Assembly: GCA_947499615.1 (NCBI GenBank)
Contig: CANMOP010000018.1
Location: forward strand, 1-42,173
DNA from: RH-chloro-G1 sp003670575
GTDB taxonomy: Bacteria; Chloroflexota; Dehalococcoidia; UBA2979
DNA length: 42,173 nucleotides
Reading direction: 5' to 3'
In this document: in pieces, positions 25,723 through 33,827 of the stretch
How the letters are laid out: each line of letters opens with the position of its first letter
How positions within the stretch are numbered: the first letter of the stretch is position 1
Notes under the pieces: model-generated
Databases searched by the model: none
What the model was told of the DNA's origin: nothing
Seen by the model: the letters and a program-made list of their open reading frames with translations, nothing else
Program-made: the position numbers and the translations under genes

Positions 25723-27326
25723 GCGCGCCAGTCCTCGGTCCAATCGCCGTTGGTGTGGGCGCGCGGCGCGCCCTCTGCGGCAATCACCGTGACGCGGCGG
25801 AACGGCTCGCGCCCGCGCGAGTTGGATTCGACGCCGTGGCGACTGGCAAGCTCGTGCTGCAGGCGGCGGATGTACGCGTTCTGCGGCGCCAACTCCACCT
25901 CACGCTCGCCTTCGTAGGACACCGCAGCGATGGCTTGCTCCGTCTCGCGCAATGCGATGGTCGTGGCATCTTCGTCGCCATCGGGGCCACGCATGCCCAG
26001 CAGCGACTGCTCGATCTGCGCCACCGAGCTGTTGCGCAGCACGTACACCGGCACGCCGCGCGCCTCCGCATCGCGGAGCGGCCCCGCGCGGCGGCGATAG
26101 TACGGGCGCAGCGTGAGCACCGCGTCCGCCTCCTGAATCGAGTCGACGATCACTGCGGCGGAGCGGGAAGAGGCAATCGCTTCCTCCAGTCGGCCGCGAT
26201 TGATGCCGAATGGCAGAATACGCCGCTGCGGACCGCCGCGCGCTGCCTCGATGCGCCGCCCGCGCGGTCGCTCTGCGGCCTCCTGCGGCGCAAGTGATTC
26301 CTCAGTGCGTGGCTGTGCCAGCGGCACGCGCTCCACTGCGGTGACCTGGCCGTCAGTCCCGATCGTGCGAACCTCGGCCTCCGCCTCGTAGCCGCGCAGC
26401 AGTGCGTCCACGGTGCTCGCGATGTCCTCGTGGACGGCTACGCGGTCGAACGACTGTATCTCCACCAGTGACTGGAATGTGGGGTTGGCGCGGCGCTCCA
26501 GTACCGTCTTCTGCGTCCCACGGCGACGGGCCTCCTCGTCGGAGAGCGTCACCGATTCGATGCCGCCGATGAGGTCGGACAGCGTCGGGTTCTGCATGAG
26601 GTTGGCGAGCGCGTTGCCGTGCGCGGTGCCAATGAGTTGGACGCCGCGTTCCGCGATCGTGCGTGCGGCCAACGCTTCCAGCGCCGTTCCGATCTCGTCG
26701 ATGACGATCACCTCGGGCGTGTGGTTCTCCACGGCCTCGATCATGATCTGGTGCTGCAACTCCGGCCGGGAGACCTGCATCCGCCGTGCGCGGCCGACGC
26801 CCGGGTGCGGGATGTCGCCGTCGCCGCCGATCTCGTTCGAGCTGTCGACGATCACCACGCGACGATTGAACTCGTCGGCCAGCACGCGTGCCGCTTCGCG
26901 CAACATCGTCGTCTTGCCGACGCCTGGCGGGCCCAGCAGCAGCACGCTATTGCCGGTCTCGATCAGGTCACGAATCACACTGGCGGAGCCACCCACGCTG
27001 CGGCCGATGCGGCACGTGAGGCCGACGATGCGGCCGCGGCGATTGCGGATCGCGGAAATGCGGTGCAGCGTGCGCGGAATACCGGCGCGGTTGTCCTCGC
27101 CGAACTCGGACACTGCGGCCACCACGTGGTCGATGTCCTGCTCGGTGACGTCGCCATCGTCGAGGATCACTTCTGCGCCGCCGGCGTATCGCGCCGTGGG
27201 CACGCGACCGAGGTCCAGTACCACCTCGATCAACCCGTCCACGCCGCTGCGTCGCACCGCGTCACCGATGCGCGGCGGGATGGTGCTGAAGAGCAATTCC
27301 GCTTCGTGTTCCAGTTCGGGTTCGAT
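25719..27326 (-). CDS. R3H-domain AAA ATPase (Ycf45/SpoIIIAA-like), probable ATC start
   Basis: A ~535-residue single-stranded-nucleic-acid-binding ATPase of the Ycf45 family. An N-terminal domain (~1-110) is followed by the ATPase with Walker A (LLGPPGVGKTTMLRE), IVDSSNEIGGDGDIPHPGVG, RRMQVSRPELQHQIMIEAVE, Walker B (VIVIDEIGT) and GTAHGN. The C-terminus has an R3H-like helix RRLQHELASRHGVESNSRG. The start is unusual: AGGAGGAGGT (27343-27334) is followed at 7 nt by ATC (27326), and no ATG/GTG/TTG is near; a TTG at 27296 without Shine-Dalgarno is the alternative. The cellular role of this family is poorly known. Confidence 0.88.
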   Translation of the reverse strand: MEPELEHEAELLFSTIPPRIGDAVRRSGVDGLIEVVLDLGRVPTARYAGGAEVILDDGDVTEQDIDHVVAAVSEFGEDNRAGIPRTLHRISAIRNRRGRIVGLTCRIGRSVGGSASVIRDLIETGNSVLLLGPPGVGKTTMLREAARVLADEFNRRVVIVDSSNEIGGDGDIPHPGVGRARRMQVSRPELQHQIMIEAVENHTPEVIVIDEIGTALEALAARTIAERGVQLIGTAHGNALANLMQNPTLSDLIGGIESVTLSDEEARRRGTQKTVLERRANPTFQSLVEIQSFDRVAVHEDIASTVDALLRGYEAEAEVRTIGTDGQVTAVERVPLAQPRTEESLAPQEAAERPRGRRIEAARGGPQRRILPFGINRGRLEEAIASSRSAAVIVDSIQEADAVLTLRPYYRRRAGPLRDAEARGVPVYVLRNSSVAQIEQSLLGMRGPDGDEDATTIALRETEQAIAAVSYEGEREVELAPQNAYIRRLQHELASRHGVESNSRGREPFRRVTVIAAEGAPRAHTNGDWTEDWRA

Positions 27327-27348
27327 CGTCGTTACCTCCTCCTGGGCG

Positions 27349-28320
27349 TCAGCCCCGGGTGGGCACCACCGCGCGCGCGGCGCGCACGGGCATGGCATCA
27401 CGAGCGATGGCAGCGGTGCGCGCCGCCAGCAGCAAATACTCCTCGCCGGCCTCGAAGCCGAGCGAGCGCAGCACGCCGACAGGAGTGGAGGCGCACTCCG
27501 GCAGCAGCGCCAATACATGCTCGCACGTTCGCAGGCGCGGTGCGGCGGCGCGCAGCAACGCACGAGCAACCTCGTCTGCCTGCGGCTCCACCAGCAACGT
27601 GATCTGGCCGCCGTGGTCGCCCTGGGCGGCGCTGACCAACAGCGTCCCCTGCACGCGGCCGTCCTGGATCGCGACGTACTCGCGGGCGCCGCGGCCCGTC
27701 CATCGCCGGTCCTGTACGACCTGCCACTCCTCGAACGTCATCGCCACCGCCTGGCGCGTCCCGACCGGCAGTGCGCGATTGTGCAATTGGAACAGCGCCA
27801 TCGCGTCCTCGGTCTGCGCCTCGCGTACCTCGCAGGCGCCGAGGCTGCCCGTGTCTGACGGCGCGGCGCTCGGCGGCGGCGGCCCGCACCAGAGTCGCTC
27901 CTGGAGCGCCAGCACGAAGCCGGCCCGCCGCGCGGCGTCGATCCCGGGCGCGTCCGCGCGCATCCTGAGCAGCAGATGTTCCACTCGGGCCTTGGCGGCG
28001 GCTGTCGTGGCCTGCCGCAGCAGTTCTGTGGTCACCTCGTGCCCATCGCCGGACGCGTCCGCGAGGGTGTCGATCTCCCACGCCTCGCGGCCCGCGAGTT
28101 CGCGAGCGGTGGCGATGCCCTGTATCTGACGCCCGTGCACATCGATCCACACGCGGCGTTCGCGGCCGAGCCAACGTTGCATGGTGGCGGCGAGTGGGTG
28201 TGGTGGTTCCGGCGGACGCCCGAGGCGTTGGCGGGTCACTGCCTCGTTGGCCACGAGTTCGTCATCGAACGATACCAGCGCCACGAGATCGGTTGGCCGT
28301 GGCGCGCGTGCACCATTCAT
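27349..28320 (-). CDS. Tandem GNAT-like acetyltransferase
   Basis: A 323-residue protein that reads as two GNAT-like halves: the first (~10-150) contains QIQGIATARELAGREAWEIDTL and ARRAGFVLALQERLWC, the second (~165-310) contains VREAQTEDAMALFQLHNRALP, REYVAIQDGRVQGTLLVSA and LRSLGFEAGEEYLLL. I start at the ATG at 28320, which has GAGGTG at 6 nt; a GTG at 28329 overlapping the pdxT stop is nearly as good. The classic acetyl-CoA loop is not crisp in either half, so the activity is uncertain. Same operon as pdxST and tmk. Confidence 0.78.
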   Translation of the reverse strand: MNGARAPRPTDLVALVSFDDELVANEAVTRQRLGRPPEPPHPLAATMQRWLGRERRVWIDVHGRQIQGIATARELAGREAWEIDTLADASGDGHEVTTELLRQATTAAAKARVEHLLLRMRADAPGIDAARRAGFVLALQERLWCGPPPPSAAPSDTGSLGACEVREAQTEDAMALFQLHNRALPVGTRQAVAMTFEEWQVVQDRRWTGRGAREYVAIQDGRVQGTLLVSAAQGDHGGQITLLVEPQADEVARALLRAAAPRLRTCEHVLALLPECASTPVGVLRSLGFEAGEEYLLLAARTAAIARDAMPVRAARAVVPTRG

Positions 28321-28325
28321 CGCGT

Positions 28326-29006
28326 TCACCTCGCAGCGGCGGACCGCCGGGGCCGGGCCGAGGGCGCAGCAACTGCCTCCCCCAGCGTCGCCTGCACCAG
28401 TGCAACGAATGCGCCGTGCAGTCGGGCATCGTCTGTCAGTTCCGGGTGGAACGAGGTCGCCCAGATGTTTCCCTCACGGCACGCGACGATGCGGCCGTCC
28501 GCGAGCGCTGCCATCACGGTGACGCCGGCTCCGGCTTCTCGGATGACAGGTGCGCGAATAAACACCGCGCGCATCGGCCCGCCCGTCACACCCTCGATGT
28601 CGAGATCGGCCTCGAAGGAGTCGACCTGCCGACCGAAGGCGTTGCGATCGACGGTGATGTCCATGACACCCAACGGCGGCCGGTCCAGGCCGGGCACTCG
28701 CCGCGCGAGGATGATCGCGCCCGCACAGGTGCCCCACGTGGGCATCCCTGCGCGGATGCGGCGGCGCAATGGCTCCATCAGATCGAACGCGATCAGCAGG
28801 CGAGCGATGGTGGTGCTCTCCCCGCCGGGGATGATCAGACCATCGACCGCGTCCAGTTCGGCTTCTGTGCGCACTTCCACGGCATCCGCGCCGACTGTGC
28901 GCAGGCAGTCGATGTGCTCACGAAAGTCGCCCTGCATCGCCAGCACGCCGATGAGCGGCGTGCGCCGTGGGTGTGCTGGCGATGGACGAGATGCGCGCGA
29001 TTGCAC
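28326..29006 (-). CDS. pdxT: Pyridoxal 5'-phosphate synthase glutaminase subunit PdxT
   Basis: Hydrolyses glutamine and channels ammonia to PdxS. The sequence has IGVLAMQGDFREHI, LIIPGGESTTIARLL, the nucleophile Cys in WGTCAGAIILA, and the His/Glu pair in FHPELTDD, so the triad is complete. The GTG at 29006 gives 226 residues with a short extra N-terminus and an Arg/Ala-rich C-terminal tail. It lies 32 bp after pdxS. Confidence 0.96.
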   Translation of the reverse strand: MQSRASRPSPAHPRRTPLIGVLAMQGDFREHIDCLRTVGADAVEVRTEAELDAVDGLIIPGGESTTIARLLIAFDLMEPLRRRIRAGMPTWGTCAGAIILARRVPGLDRPPLGVMDITVDRNAFGRQVDSFEADLDIEGVTGGPMRAVFIRAPVIREAGAGVTVMAALADGRIVACREGNIWATSFHPELTDDARLHGAFVALVQATLGEAVAAPSARPRRSAAAR

Positions 29007-29038
29007 GGGTGCGGTCGCTGCCCTTCTGGTGGCGGGCG

Positions 29039-30127
29039 CTAGTTGCCGCGCCCCGCCAATTGCTCCGACAACGGGATGGAGGCGACGGACTGCCCGCGCA
29101 TCGGCTCGCCGATGCCACGCGAGACCTCGGCGAGCATCGCCGGGTCGTTGAAGTGCGTCACGGCTCGCACGATGGCGGTCGCCATCGCCGACTGCTCCTT
29201 CACTCGGGCACGCGCGTCCAGATCGGCGCCGGACTTGAAGATGCCTGAGCCGACGAACACACCGTCTGCGCCCAACTGCATCATCAGCGCGGCGTCCGCC
29301 GGAGTGGCGATCCCGCCCGCCGAGAAGTTCACGACCGGCAGACGGCCCAGCCGCTTCACTTCCTGCACAAGGGTGAGCGAGGCGCCCAGTTCCTTGGCCA
29401 TGTTCGGCAGCTCCTCATCGCGCGCGGATGCCACGCGACGGATGCCACTCCAGAGCGCGCGCATGTGCCGCACTGCCTCGACGATGTCGCCAGTGCCGGC
29501 CTCGCCCTTCGTCCGGATCATCGCAGCGCCTTCGGCGATGCGGCGCAGCGCCTCACCGAGGTCGCGGCAGCCGCAGACGAACGGGACCTTGAACGGTGTC
29601 TTCTCAATGTGGTGCACATCGTCAGCCGGCGTCAGCACCTCCGACTCGTCGATGTAGTCCACGCCGACCGCCTCGAGGATCTGTGCCTCGACGAAGTGGC
29701 CAATGCGTACCTTCGCCATGACCGGGATGGTGACGGCGCGGCAGATGTCCTCGATCAGTTTCACGTGACTCATGCGCGCCACGCCGCCCGCCGCTCGGAT
29801 GTCGCTCGGCACGCGCTCCAGCGCCATCACGGCGCAGGCGCCTGCCTCTTCGGCGATGCGGGCATGCTCCACGGTGACCACGTCCATGATGACGCCGCCC
29901 TTGAGCATCTGGGCCAGTCCGGCTTTCACGGTCCAGGTGGCGGCCGTGTTTCCGACGCCGTGCCCGTGCGCAGCCGTCCCGTTGCTGGCGGCCGCGCGCG
30001 TTGCGCTCCGCGGGCGCGCGGAAGTCGCCTTCGTGCTCACTGCCTTCGCAGCGGTTCGTGCGGCCGGTCGGGCATTCGTCGATGCCTGTGCGCCGCGTCC
30101 GGTTCGGTTCGTCCTGGTGCTTGCCAT
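29039..30127 (-). CDS. pdxS: Pyridoxal 5'-phosphate synthase subunit PdxS with N-terminal extension
   Basis: Makes PLP from ribose 5-phosphate, glyceraldehyde 3-phosphate and ammonia. The core (about residues 65-362) is textbook PdxS: TWTVKAGLAQMLKGGVIMDVV, VPSDIRAAGGVARMS, MAKVRIGHF, DESEVLTPAD, GEAGTGDIVEAVRH, NFSAGGIATPADAALMMQ and GADGVFVGSGIFKS. It is preceded by ~60 residues rich in Ala, Thr, Arg and Ser, absent from ordinary ~295-residue PdxS. The ATG at 30127 has GGGAGG at 8 nt, so the extension is likely translated. First gene of a six-gene operon. Confidence 0.96.
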   Translation of the reverse strand: MASTRTNRTGRGAQASTNARPAARTAAKAVSTKATSARPRSATRAAASNGTAAHGHGVGNTAATWTVKAGLAQMLKGGVIMDVVTVEHARIAEEAGACAVMALERVPSDIRAAGGVARMSHVKLIEDICRAVTIPVMAKVRIGHFVEAQILEAVGVDYIDESEVLTPADDVHHIEKTPFKVPFVCGCRDLGEALRRIAEGAAMIRTKGEAGTGDIVEAVRHMRALWSGIRRVASARDEELPNMAKELGASLTLVQEVKRLGRLPVVNFSAGGIATPADAALMMQLGADGVFVGSGIFKSGADLDARARVKEQSAMATAIVRAVTHFNDPAMLAEVSRGIGEPMRGQSVASIPLSEQLAGRGN

Positions 30128-30156
30128 CTTTCGCGCCTCCCGCCTTCTCGTTGTCT

Positions 30157-30173
30157 GGCGGTATTGTACCGCC
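30157..30173. promoter_or_regulatory. Inverted repeat overlapping a -10-like element upstream of pdxS
   Basis: GGCGGTA-TTG-TACCGCC is a perfect 7-bp inverted repeat. On the minus strand it contains TACAAT, a good -10 about 36 bp before the pdxS ATG, so it could be an operator. No convincing -35 is present. Confidence 0.5.
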
Positions 30174-30294
30174 GCGCGCGTTGACACTCGACCGGCCCAC
30201 CCTGACGCTATGGTTCAGGCGACTGCGGGACGCGGCGCACAGCCGTCGTGGGGCGGTTCGGCGGGCTGGCACCCTCCAAGGAGCGCGGCGTAGG

Positions 30295-30465
30295 ATGCGA
30301 TCACGGGACGCGGTCATCGCCGGTTGCGCCGCGGCTGGCGGATTGCTCGCGTTGGCGATCAGCCCGCAGTTGGATGAGCCGATGTCGGCGACGATTCTGG
30401 GAGTAGTGCTACTCGTGGACGCTCTCGCTCGCATGTTCCTCGCGATTCGCGGCCAGGCGGACTGA
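30295..30465 (+). CDS. Small two-helix membrane protein
   Basis: A 56-residue protein with two hydrophobic stretches (~7-22 and ~31-48) around a short SPQLDEP loop. AAGGAG (30278-30283) precedes the ATG by 11 nt. It ends 4 bp before the Usp gene, suggesting cotranscription. A perfect TTGACA at 30181 lies upstream but has no well-placed -10. Family unknown. Confidence 0.6.
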   Translation: MRSRDAVIAGCAAAGGLLALAISPQLDEPMSATILGVVLLVDALARMFLAIRGQAD

Positions 30466-30469
30466 CGCG

Positions 30470-30928
30470 ATGCCACACGACCCGCTGGAAGAGATTCGCT
30501 CCTTCCTTGTCCCCATCGATGGTGGGCAAGCCTCCGATCATGCGCTTGCCGTCGTCTGCGGCATCGCGCGTCGCACCCATGCCCAGGTTGCCGTGCTCCA
30601 TGTCATCGAGGTGCCGCGTTCGCTGCCGCTGGACGCCGAGCTGCAGTTCGAGCTGGAGCGCGGTGAGCGCATTGTGGGCAACGCCGAGTTGCTGGCCGGT
30701 CGTCACGACGTGAAGGTGCAGTGCCAGATCCTCCAGGCGCGCAATGCCGGCGCTGCGATGGTGGAAGAGGCAGCCGCCGTGGGCGCGGGTGCGATCGTGC
30801 TTGGGCTGGACTACCATCGGCCCTACGGTCGGTTCGAGGTGTCTCCGGTGCCGATGTACGTGTTGGAGAACGCCGCCTGCCAGGTCTGGCTGATGCGTTA
30901 CCCCCCTGCCGCCGAGGAGCACGGGTAG
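30470..30928 (+). CDS. Universal stress protein family (UspA-like)
   Basis: A 152-residue Usp fold: SFLVPIDGGQASDHALAVV at the N-terminus, AQVAVLHVIEVP, and a C-terminal AGAIVLGLDYHRPYGRF ... VLENAACQVWLMR. The usual ATP motif G-x2-G-x9-G-S/T is not recognisable, so it may be of the non-nucleotide type. It lies upstream of two TrkA-type RCK genes, and Usp proteins are often found with ion-transport genes. Confidence 0.85.
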   Translation: MPHDPLEEIRSFLVPIDGGQASDHALAVVCGIARRTHAQVAVLHVIEVPRSLPLDAELQFELERGERIVGNAELLAGRHDVKVQCQILQARNAGAAMVEEAAAVGAGAIVLGLDYHRPYGRFEVSPVPMYVLENAACQVWLMRYPPAAEEHG

Positions 30929-30993
30929 CGCGGGCGCGCCGCCCGCCACGGTATGGCGACAGTGGTCTCCGCACATCAAGAAGGACTTCCGAC

Positions 30994-31398
30994 GTGAATA
31001 TCGTGATCATGGGGTGCGGGCGAGTTGGTTCCACGCTTGCCACGCGCCTCGCCACCGAGGGGCACCACGTCGCGATCATCGATACCGACCCGTACTCGTT
31101 CCGTCGGCTGGGGAGCGAATTCAACGGTGAGCGGTTCGTGGGCTCCGGCTACGATGACCACGTTCTGGTTGCTGCGGGCATCAAGGAAGCGGACGCCTTC
31201 ATGGCGCTGACGCAGGGCGACAACCGGAACCTGCTGGCCGCCCAGATCGCGAAGCACACCTTCGGAGTACCCACCGCCGTGGCTCGCGTGTACGACCCGT
31301 TCCGCGGCGAGCTGTTCGCGCACCTGGGCTTGCGGACGTTCAGTCCCACCAACATCGGCGCCGAGATGGCGTACGACGCGCTCACCCGGGAGCAGTAG
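30994..31398 (+). CDS. TrkA-type RCK N-domain protein
   Basis: A 134-residue protein consisting only of the Rossmann RCK-N domain: NIVIMGCGRVGSTLATRLA with GxGxxG, the acidic ribose-binding end at IIDTDP, and FMALTQGDNRNLLAAQIAK. The C-terminal RCK-C domain is missing. The GTG at 30994 follows AAGGA. It is 2 bp from a full-length TrkA homologue, so the two may form a heteromeric regulator of K+ uptake. Confidence 0.92.
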   Translation: MNIVIMGCGRVGSTLATRLATEGHHVAIIDTDPYSFRRLGSEFNGERFVGSGYDDHVLVAAGIKEADAFMALTQGDNRNLLAAQIAKHTFGVPTAVARVYDPFRGELFAHLGLRTFSPTNIGAEMAYDALTREQ

Positions 31399-31400
31399 CC

Positions 31401-32075
31401 GTGTACATCGTTGTCGTTGGTGCTGGGACCGTTGGCTATGCCCTCGCGCTGGAGTTACAGGCGATGGCGGATCACGAAGTCGTGTTGGTGGAGCGCGACC
31501 GCGCCCGCGCAGCCGAATTGCGCGAGGAGTTGGGCGAGATGGTCGTGCACGGCGACGGCACGGAAGTCGTCTTCCTCGACAGTGTCGGGACGCGTCGTGC
31601 GGATGTGTTCATCGCCGTGACCGGTGACGATGGCACCAATCTCGTCTCCTGCCAGGTCGCGAAGCACTGGTTCAAGGCCGGTCGCACCATCGCGCGCGTG
31701 AACAATCCGCACAACGAGGCGCTGTTCCGCACGCTGGGCATCGACTCCACGGTCTCCGCAACCGGCGCGATCATGGCGCAGATCGAAGTCAGTCTGCCGG
31801 AGCACACAGTGGTACCGCTGATGCGCCTGAAAGAATCCGGCATGGAGATCGCGGACCTCCACGTCATTGCCGGTTCCGCTGCCGAAGGCCGCGCGGTTCG
31901 ATCCTTGGACCTTCCACCGGACACCGTCATCTCGTTGGTGATCACGGATGGCGTCCCACGCATCCCGACCGGCGAGACCGTCCTGGCCGCCGGTGACGAG
32001 GTGATCGCCGTAATTAGCCAGTCGTCCGAGGCTGCCCTACGCAAACTGATGAGCGGACCCGAGCAGGAAGCGTAG
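31401..32075 (+). CDS. TrkA-type K+ uptake regulator (RCK N and C domains)
   Basis: A 224-residue protein with the RCK-N domain (YIVVVGAGTVGYALALEL, VHGDGTEVVFLDSVG, TGDDGTNLVSCQVAKHW) and an RCK-C domain (~residues 140-215, LPPDTVISLVITDGVPRIPTGETVL). It should bind NAD(H) or nucleotides and gate a TrkH/KtrB-type transporter, but no such transporter lies in the window. GTG start 2 bp after the previous gene. Confidence 0.94.
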   Translation: MYIVVVGAGTVGYALALELQAMADHEVVLVERDRARAAELREELGEMVVHGDGTEVVFLDSVGTRRADVFIAVTGDDGTNLVSCQVAKHWFKAGRTIARVNNPHNEALFRTLGIDSTVSATGAIMAQIEVSLPEHTVVPLMRLKESGMEIADLHVIAGSAAEGRAVRSLDLPPDTVISLVITDGVPRIPTGETVLAAGDEVIAVISQSSEAALRKLMSGPEQEA

Positions 32076-32083
32076 GCCCGTTC

Positions 32084-32941
32084 ATGGCAATCGCACGCTC
32101 CGGTTCGGCATTGCGCTTGGCGCACCTCGGCCCCCGCGGGACGTACACGGAGGCGGCCGCGCTGGCGTACGCGCCGGACGCCCAGTTGCAGCCGCTGCCA
32201 TCGTTTACCGCCAGCGTGGAAGCCGTGGAGCGTGGCGAGGCTGATGCCGCCGTCTGCGCACTGGAGAACTCCATCGAAGGCGCGGTGCTGGAGACGCGCG
32301 ACCTGCTGTTGCGCGAGCAGTCCGGCGTCCAGATCTGTGCCGAGGTGGTGCTGCCGATCCGTCACGCCCTCGTCGGTGCCGCAGGTCTCGATCTGAGCCG
32401 AGTCGCGGTGGTGTATTCGCACCCACAGGCACTCGGACAGTGTCGCGCGCAACTCGCGGTGCTGGCGCCCAACGCGCTGCCAGCCGCCGCGCTGTCCACC
32501 GCTTCCGCGATCGAGGCGGCGATGGCGGAGCCGGGCACGCTGGCAGTCGGGAACGAGTTGGCGGCGAAGTTGTACGGCGCCACCATCTACGCCGAAGACA
32601 TCGCGGATGAGCCCGGCAACGAGACGCGCTTCGTCGTCCTCGCGCGCGAGGATGCACCGCCGACCGGCGACGACAAGACGTCGTTCGCGTTCACCACGCA
32701 CCATGACCGCCCCGGCTCGCTGGTGGAGGTGCTCGCTCTGTTCTCGTCGCGCGGCCTGAACCTCACCCGCGTCGAGTCTCGCCCCACGCGCCACGCGCTG
32801 GGTACGTACGTCTTCTTGGTGGACGTGCTGGGGCACCGCACCGATCCGCTGCTGGCGGAGGCGCTGACTGCCCTACAGGAGGCCGCGCTGTGGCTGCGCA
32901 TCCTGGGTTCCTATCCCCGCTGGACAGGATCGCGTGCCTGA
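32084..32941 (+). CDS. pheA: Prephenate dehydratase
   Basis: Converts prephenate to phenylpyruvate for phenylalanine. The 285-residue protein has LAHLGPRGTYTEAAAL, CALENSIEGAV, YSHPQALGQC and the catalytic Thr in GNETRFVVL (~residue 183), then an ACT domain with PGSLVEVLALFSSRGLNLTRVESRPTR split over residues ~205-235 (ESRP is the phenylalanine-binding signature). No chorismate mutase domain is fused. It overlaps the glycosylase gene by 8 bp. Confidence 0.96.
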   Translation: MAIARSGSALRLAHLGPRGTYTEAAALAYAPDAQLQPLPSFTASVEAVERGEADAAVCALENSIEGAVLETRDLLLREQSGVQICAEVVLPIRHALVGAAGLDLSRVAVVYSHPQALGQCRAQLAVLAPNALPAAALSTASAIEAAMAEPGTLAVGNELAAKLYGATIYAEDIADEPGNETRFVVLAREDAPPTGDDKTSFAFTTHHDRPGSLVEVLALFSSRGLNLTRVESRPTRHALGTYVFLVDVLGHRTDPLLAEALTALQEAALWLRILGSYPRWTGSRA

Positions 32942-33749
32942 GATCCCGGACCTGGAAGCGATTCGTCACTTCCTCGCCCCGCGACTCATCGGCAACACGC
33001 TGCTCACGGCGGAAGCTCGCATCCCCTGGATCGTGCGCACGGGAGCGAGCGGGTTGGAGAGCCTCGCAGGCCATCAGTTCGCCCCGTTCTCGCGGCACGG
33101 CAAGTTCCTGCTGTTCGCGACCGACGACGACCGCCTACTGGTGGTGAACGCGATGCTGACCGGCCGCTTCCAGTGGGCCGAGCCTGCGGATCGTAAGCGC
33201 CCGAGTACCGCGCTGATCCTGACGTTCGCGGATGGCCATGAGCTGCGCTACTCGGACGCTCGGCGTATGGGGCGCTGGTACCTAGTGTCGGCCGCAGACT
33301 TGGGCGTGGTGTCGCAGTTCGCGGAGCTCGGGCCGGATGCGATGGCCGTGGACGAGGAGACGTTCGTTGCGCGCTTGAAGCGCCATCCCGGGCAGATCAA
33401 AAGCACCCTCACTAACCAGAAGTTCATCGCCGGAATCGGCAACGCCTACGCCGACGAAATCCTGTGGGCAGCCGGCCTGCACCCGCATCGACGGCGCGCG
33501 ACGATGAACGAGGAGGACCTGCGGCGCCTGTATCGCGCAACGCGCGAGACGATCGAGTGGGCGCTTCCGATCCTGCGCGCGGAGGTGGCGGCTGGCCTGG
33601 ACCAGCGCAACGAGGAGTGGCGGGACCACCTGCGCGTGCATCGCAAGGCCGACCAGCCGTGCCCCCGTTGCGGGCATCCGATCCGCTCGCAGGTGCGCGG
33701 TGGGAGCGAAACCGACTACTGTTTGCACTGCCAACCGTTGGCGTTGTAG
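32934..33749 (+). CDS. Fpg/Nei-family DNA glycosylase (divergent MutM)
   Basis: A 271-residue base-excision repair glycosylase. The GTG at 32934 gives MPEIPDLEAI, so the catalytic Pro1 and Glu2 (after Met removal) are kept. The Lys of the HGKFLLF loop, the H2TH motif (QKFIAGIGNAYADEILWAAG) and a zinc finger (CPRCGHPIRSQVRGG ... DYCLHC) are present. Differences from standard Fpg: the second Glu of PELPE is Asp, and the zinc-finger Arg (R-x-T-x-Y-C) that contacts DNA is Ser in SETDYC. Substrate range therefore may differ from 8-oxoguanine. Confidence 0.88.
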   Translation: MPEIPDLEAIRHFLAPRLIGNTLLTAEARIPWIVRTGASGLESLAGHQFAPFSRHGKFLLFATDDDRLLVVNAMLTGRFQWAEPADRKRPSTALILTFADGHELRYSDARRMGRWYLVSAADLGVVSQFAELGPDAMAVDEETFVARLKRHPGQIKSTLTNQKFIAGIGNAYADEILWAAGLHPHRRRATMNEEDLRRLYRATRETIEWALPILRAEVAAGLDQRNEEWRDHLRVHRKADQPCPRCGHPIRSQVRGGSETDYCLHCQPLAL

Positions 33750-33827
33750 CGCTCGGCACCTGCCGAGCCGTCGACAGCGCCGATCTGACGGGCCGCGGGG
33801 GGCGTACTCGCCAGCGAGGGGGACACG

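Noticed and set aside
30181..30214. Perfect TTGACA with TATGGT downstream
   Set aside because: Spacing is 22 bp and no better -10 lies at 16-19 bp; not accepted as a promoter for the Usp genes.
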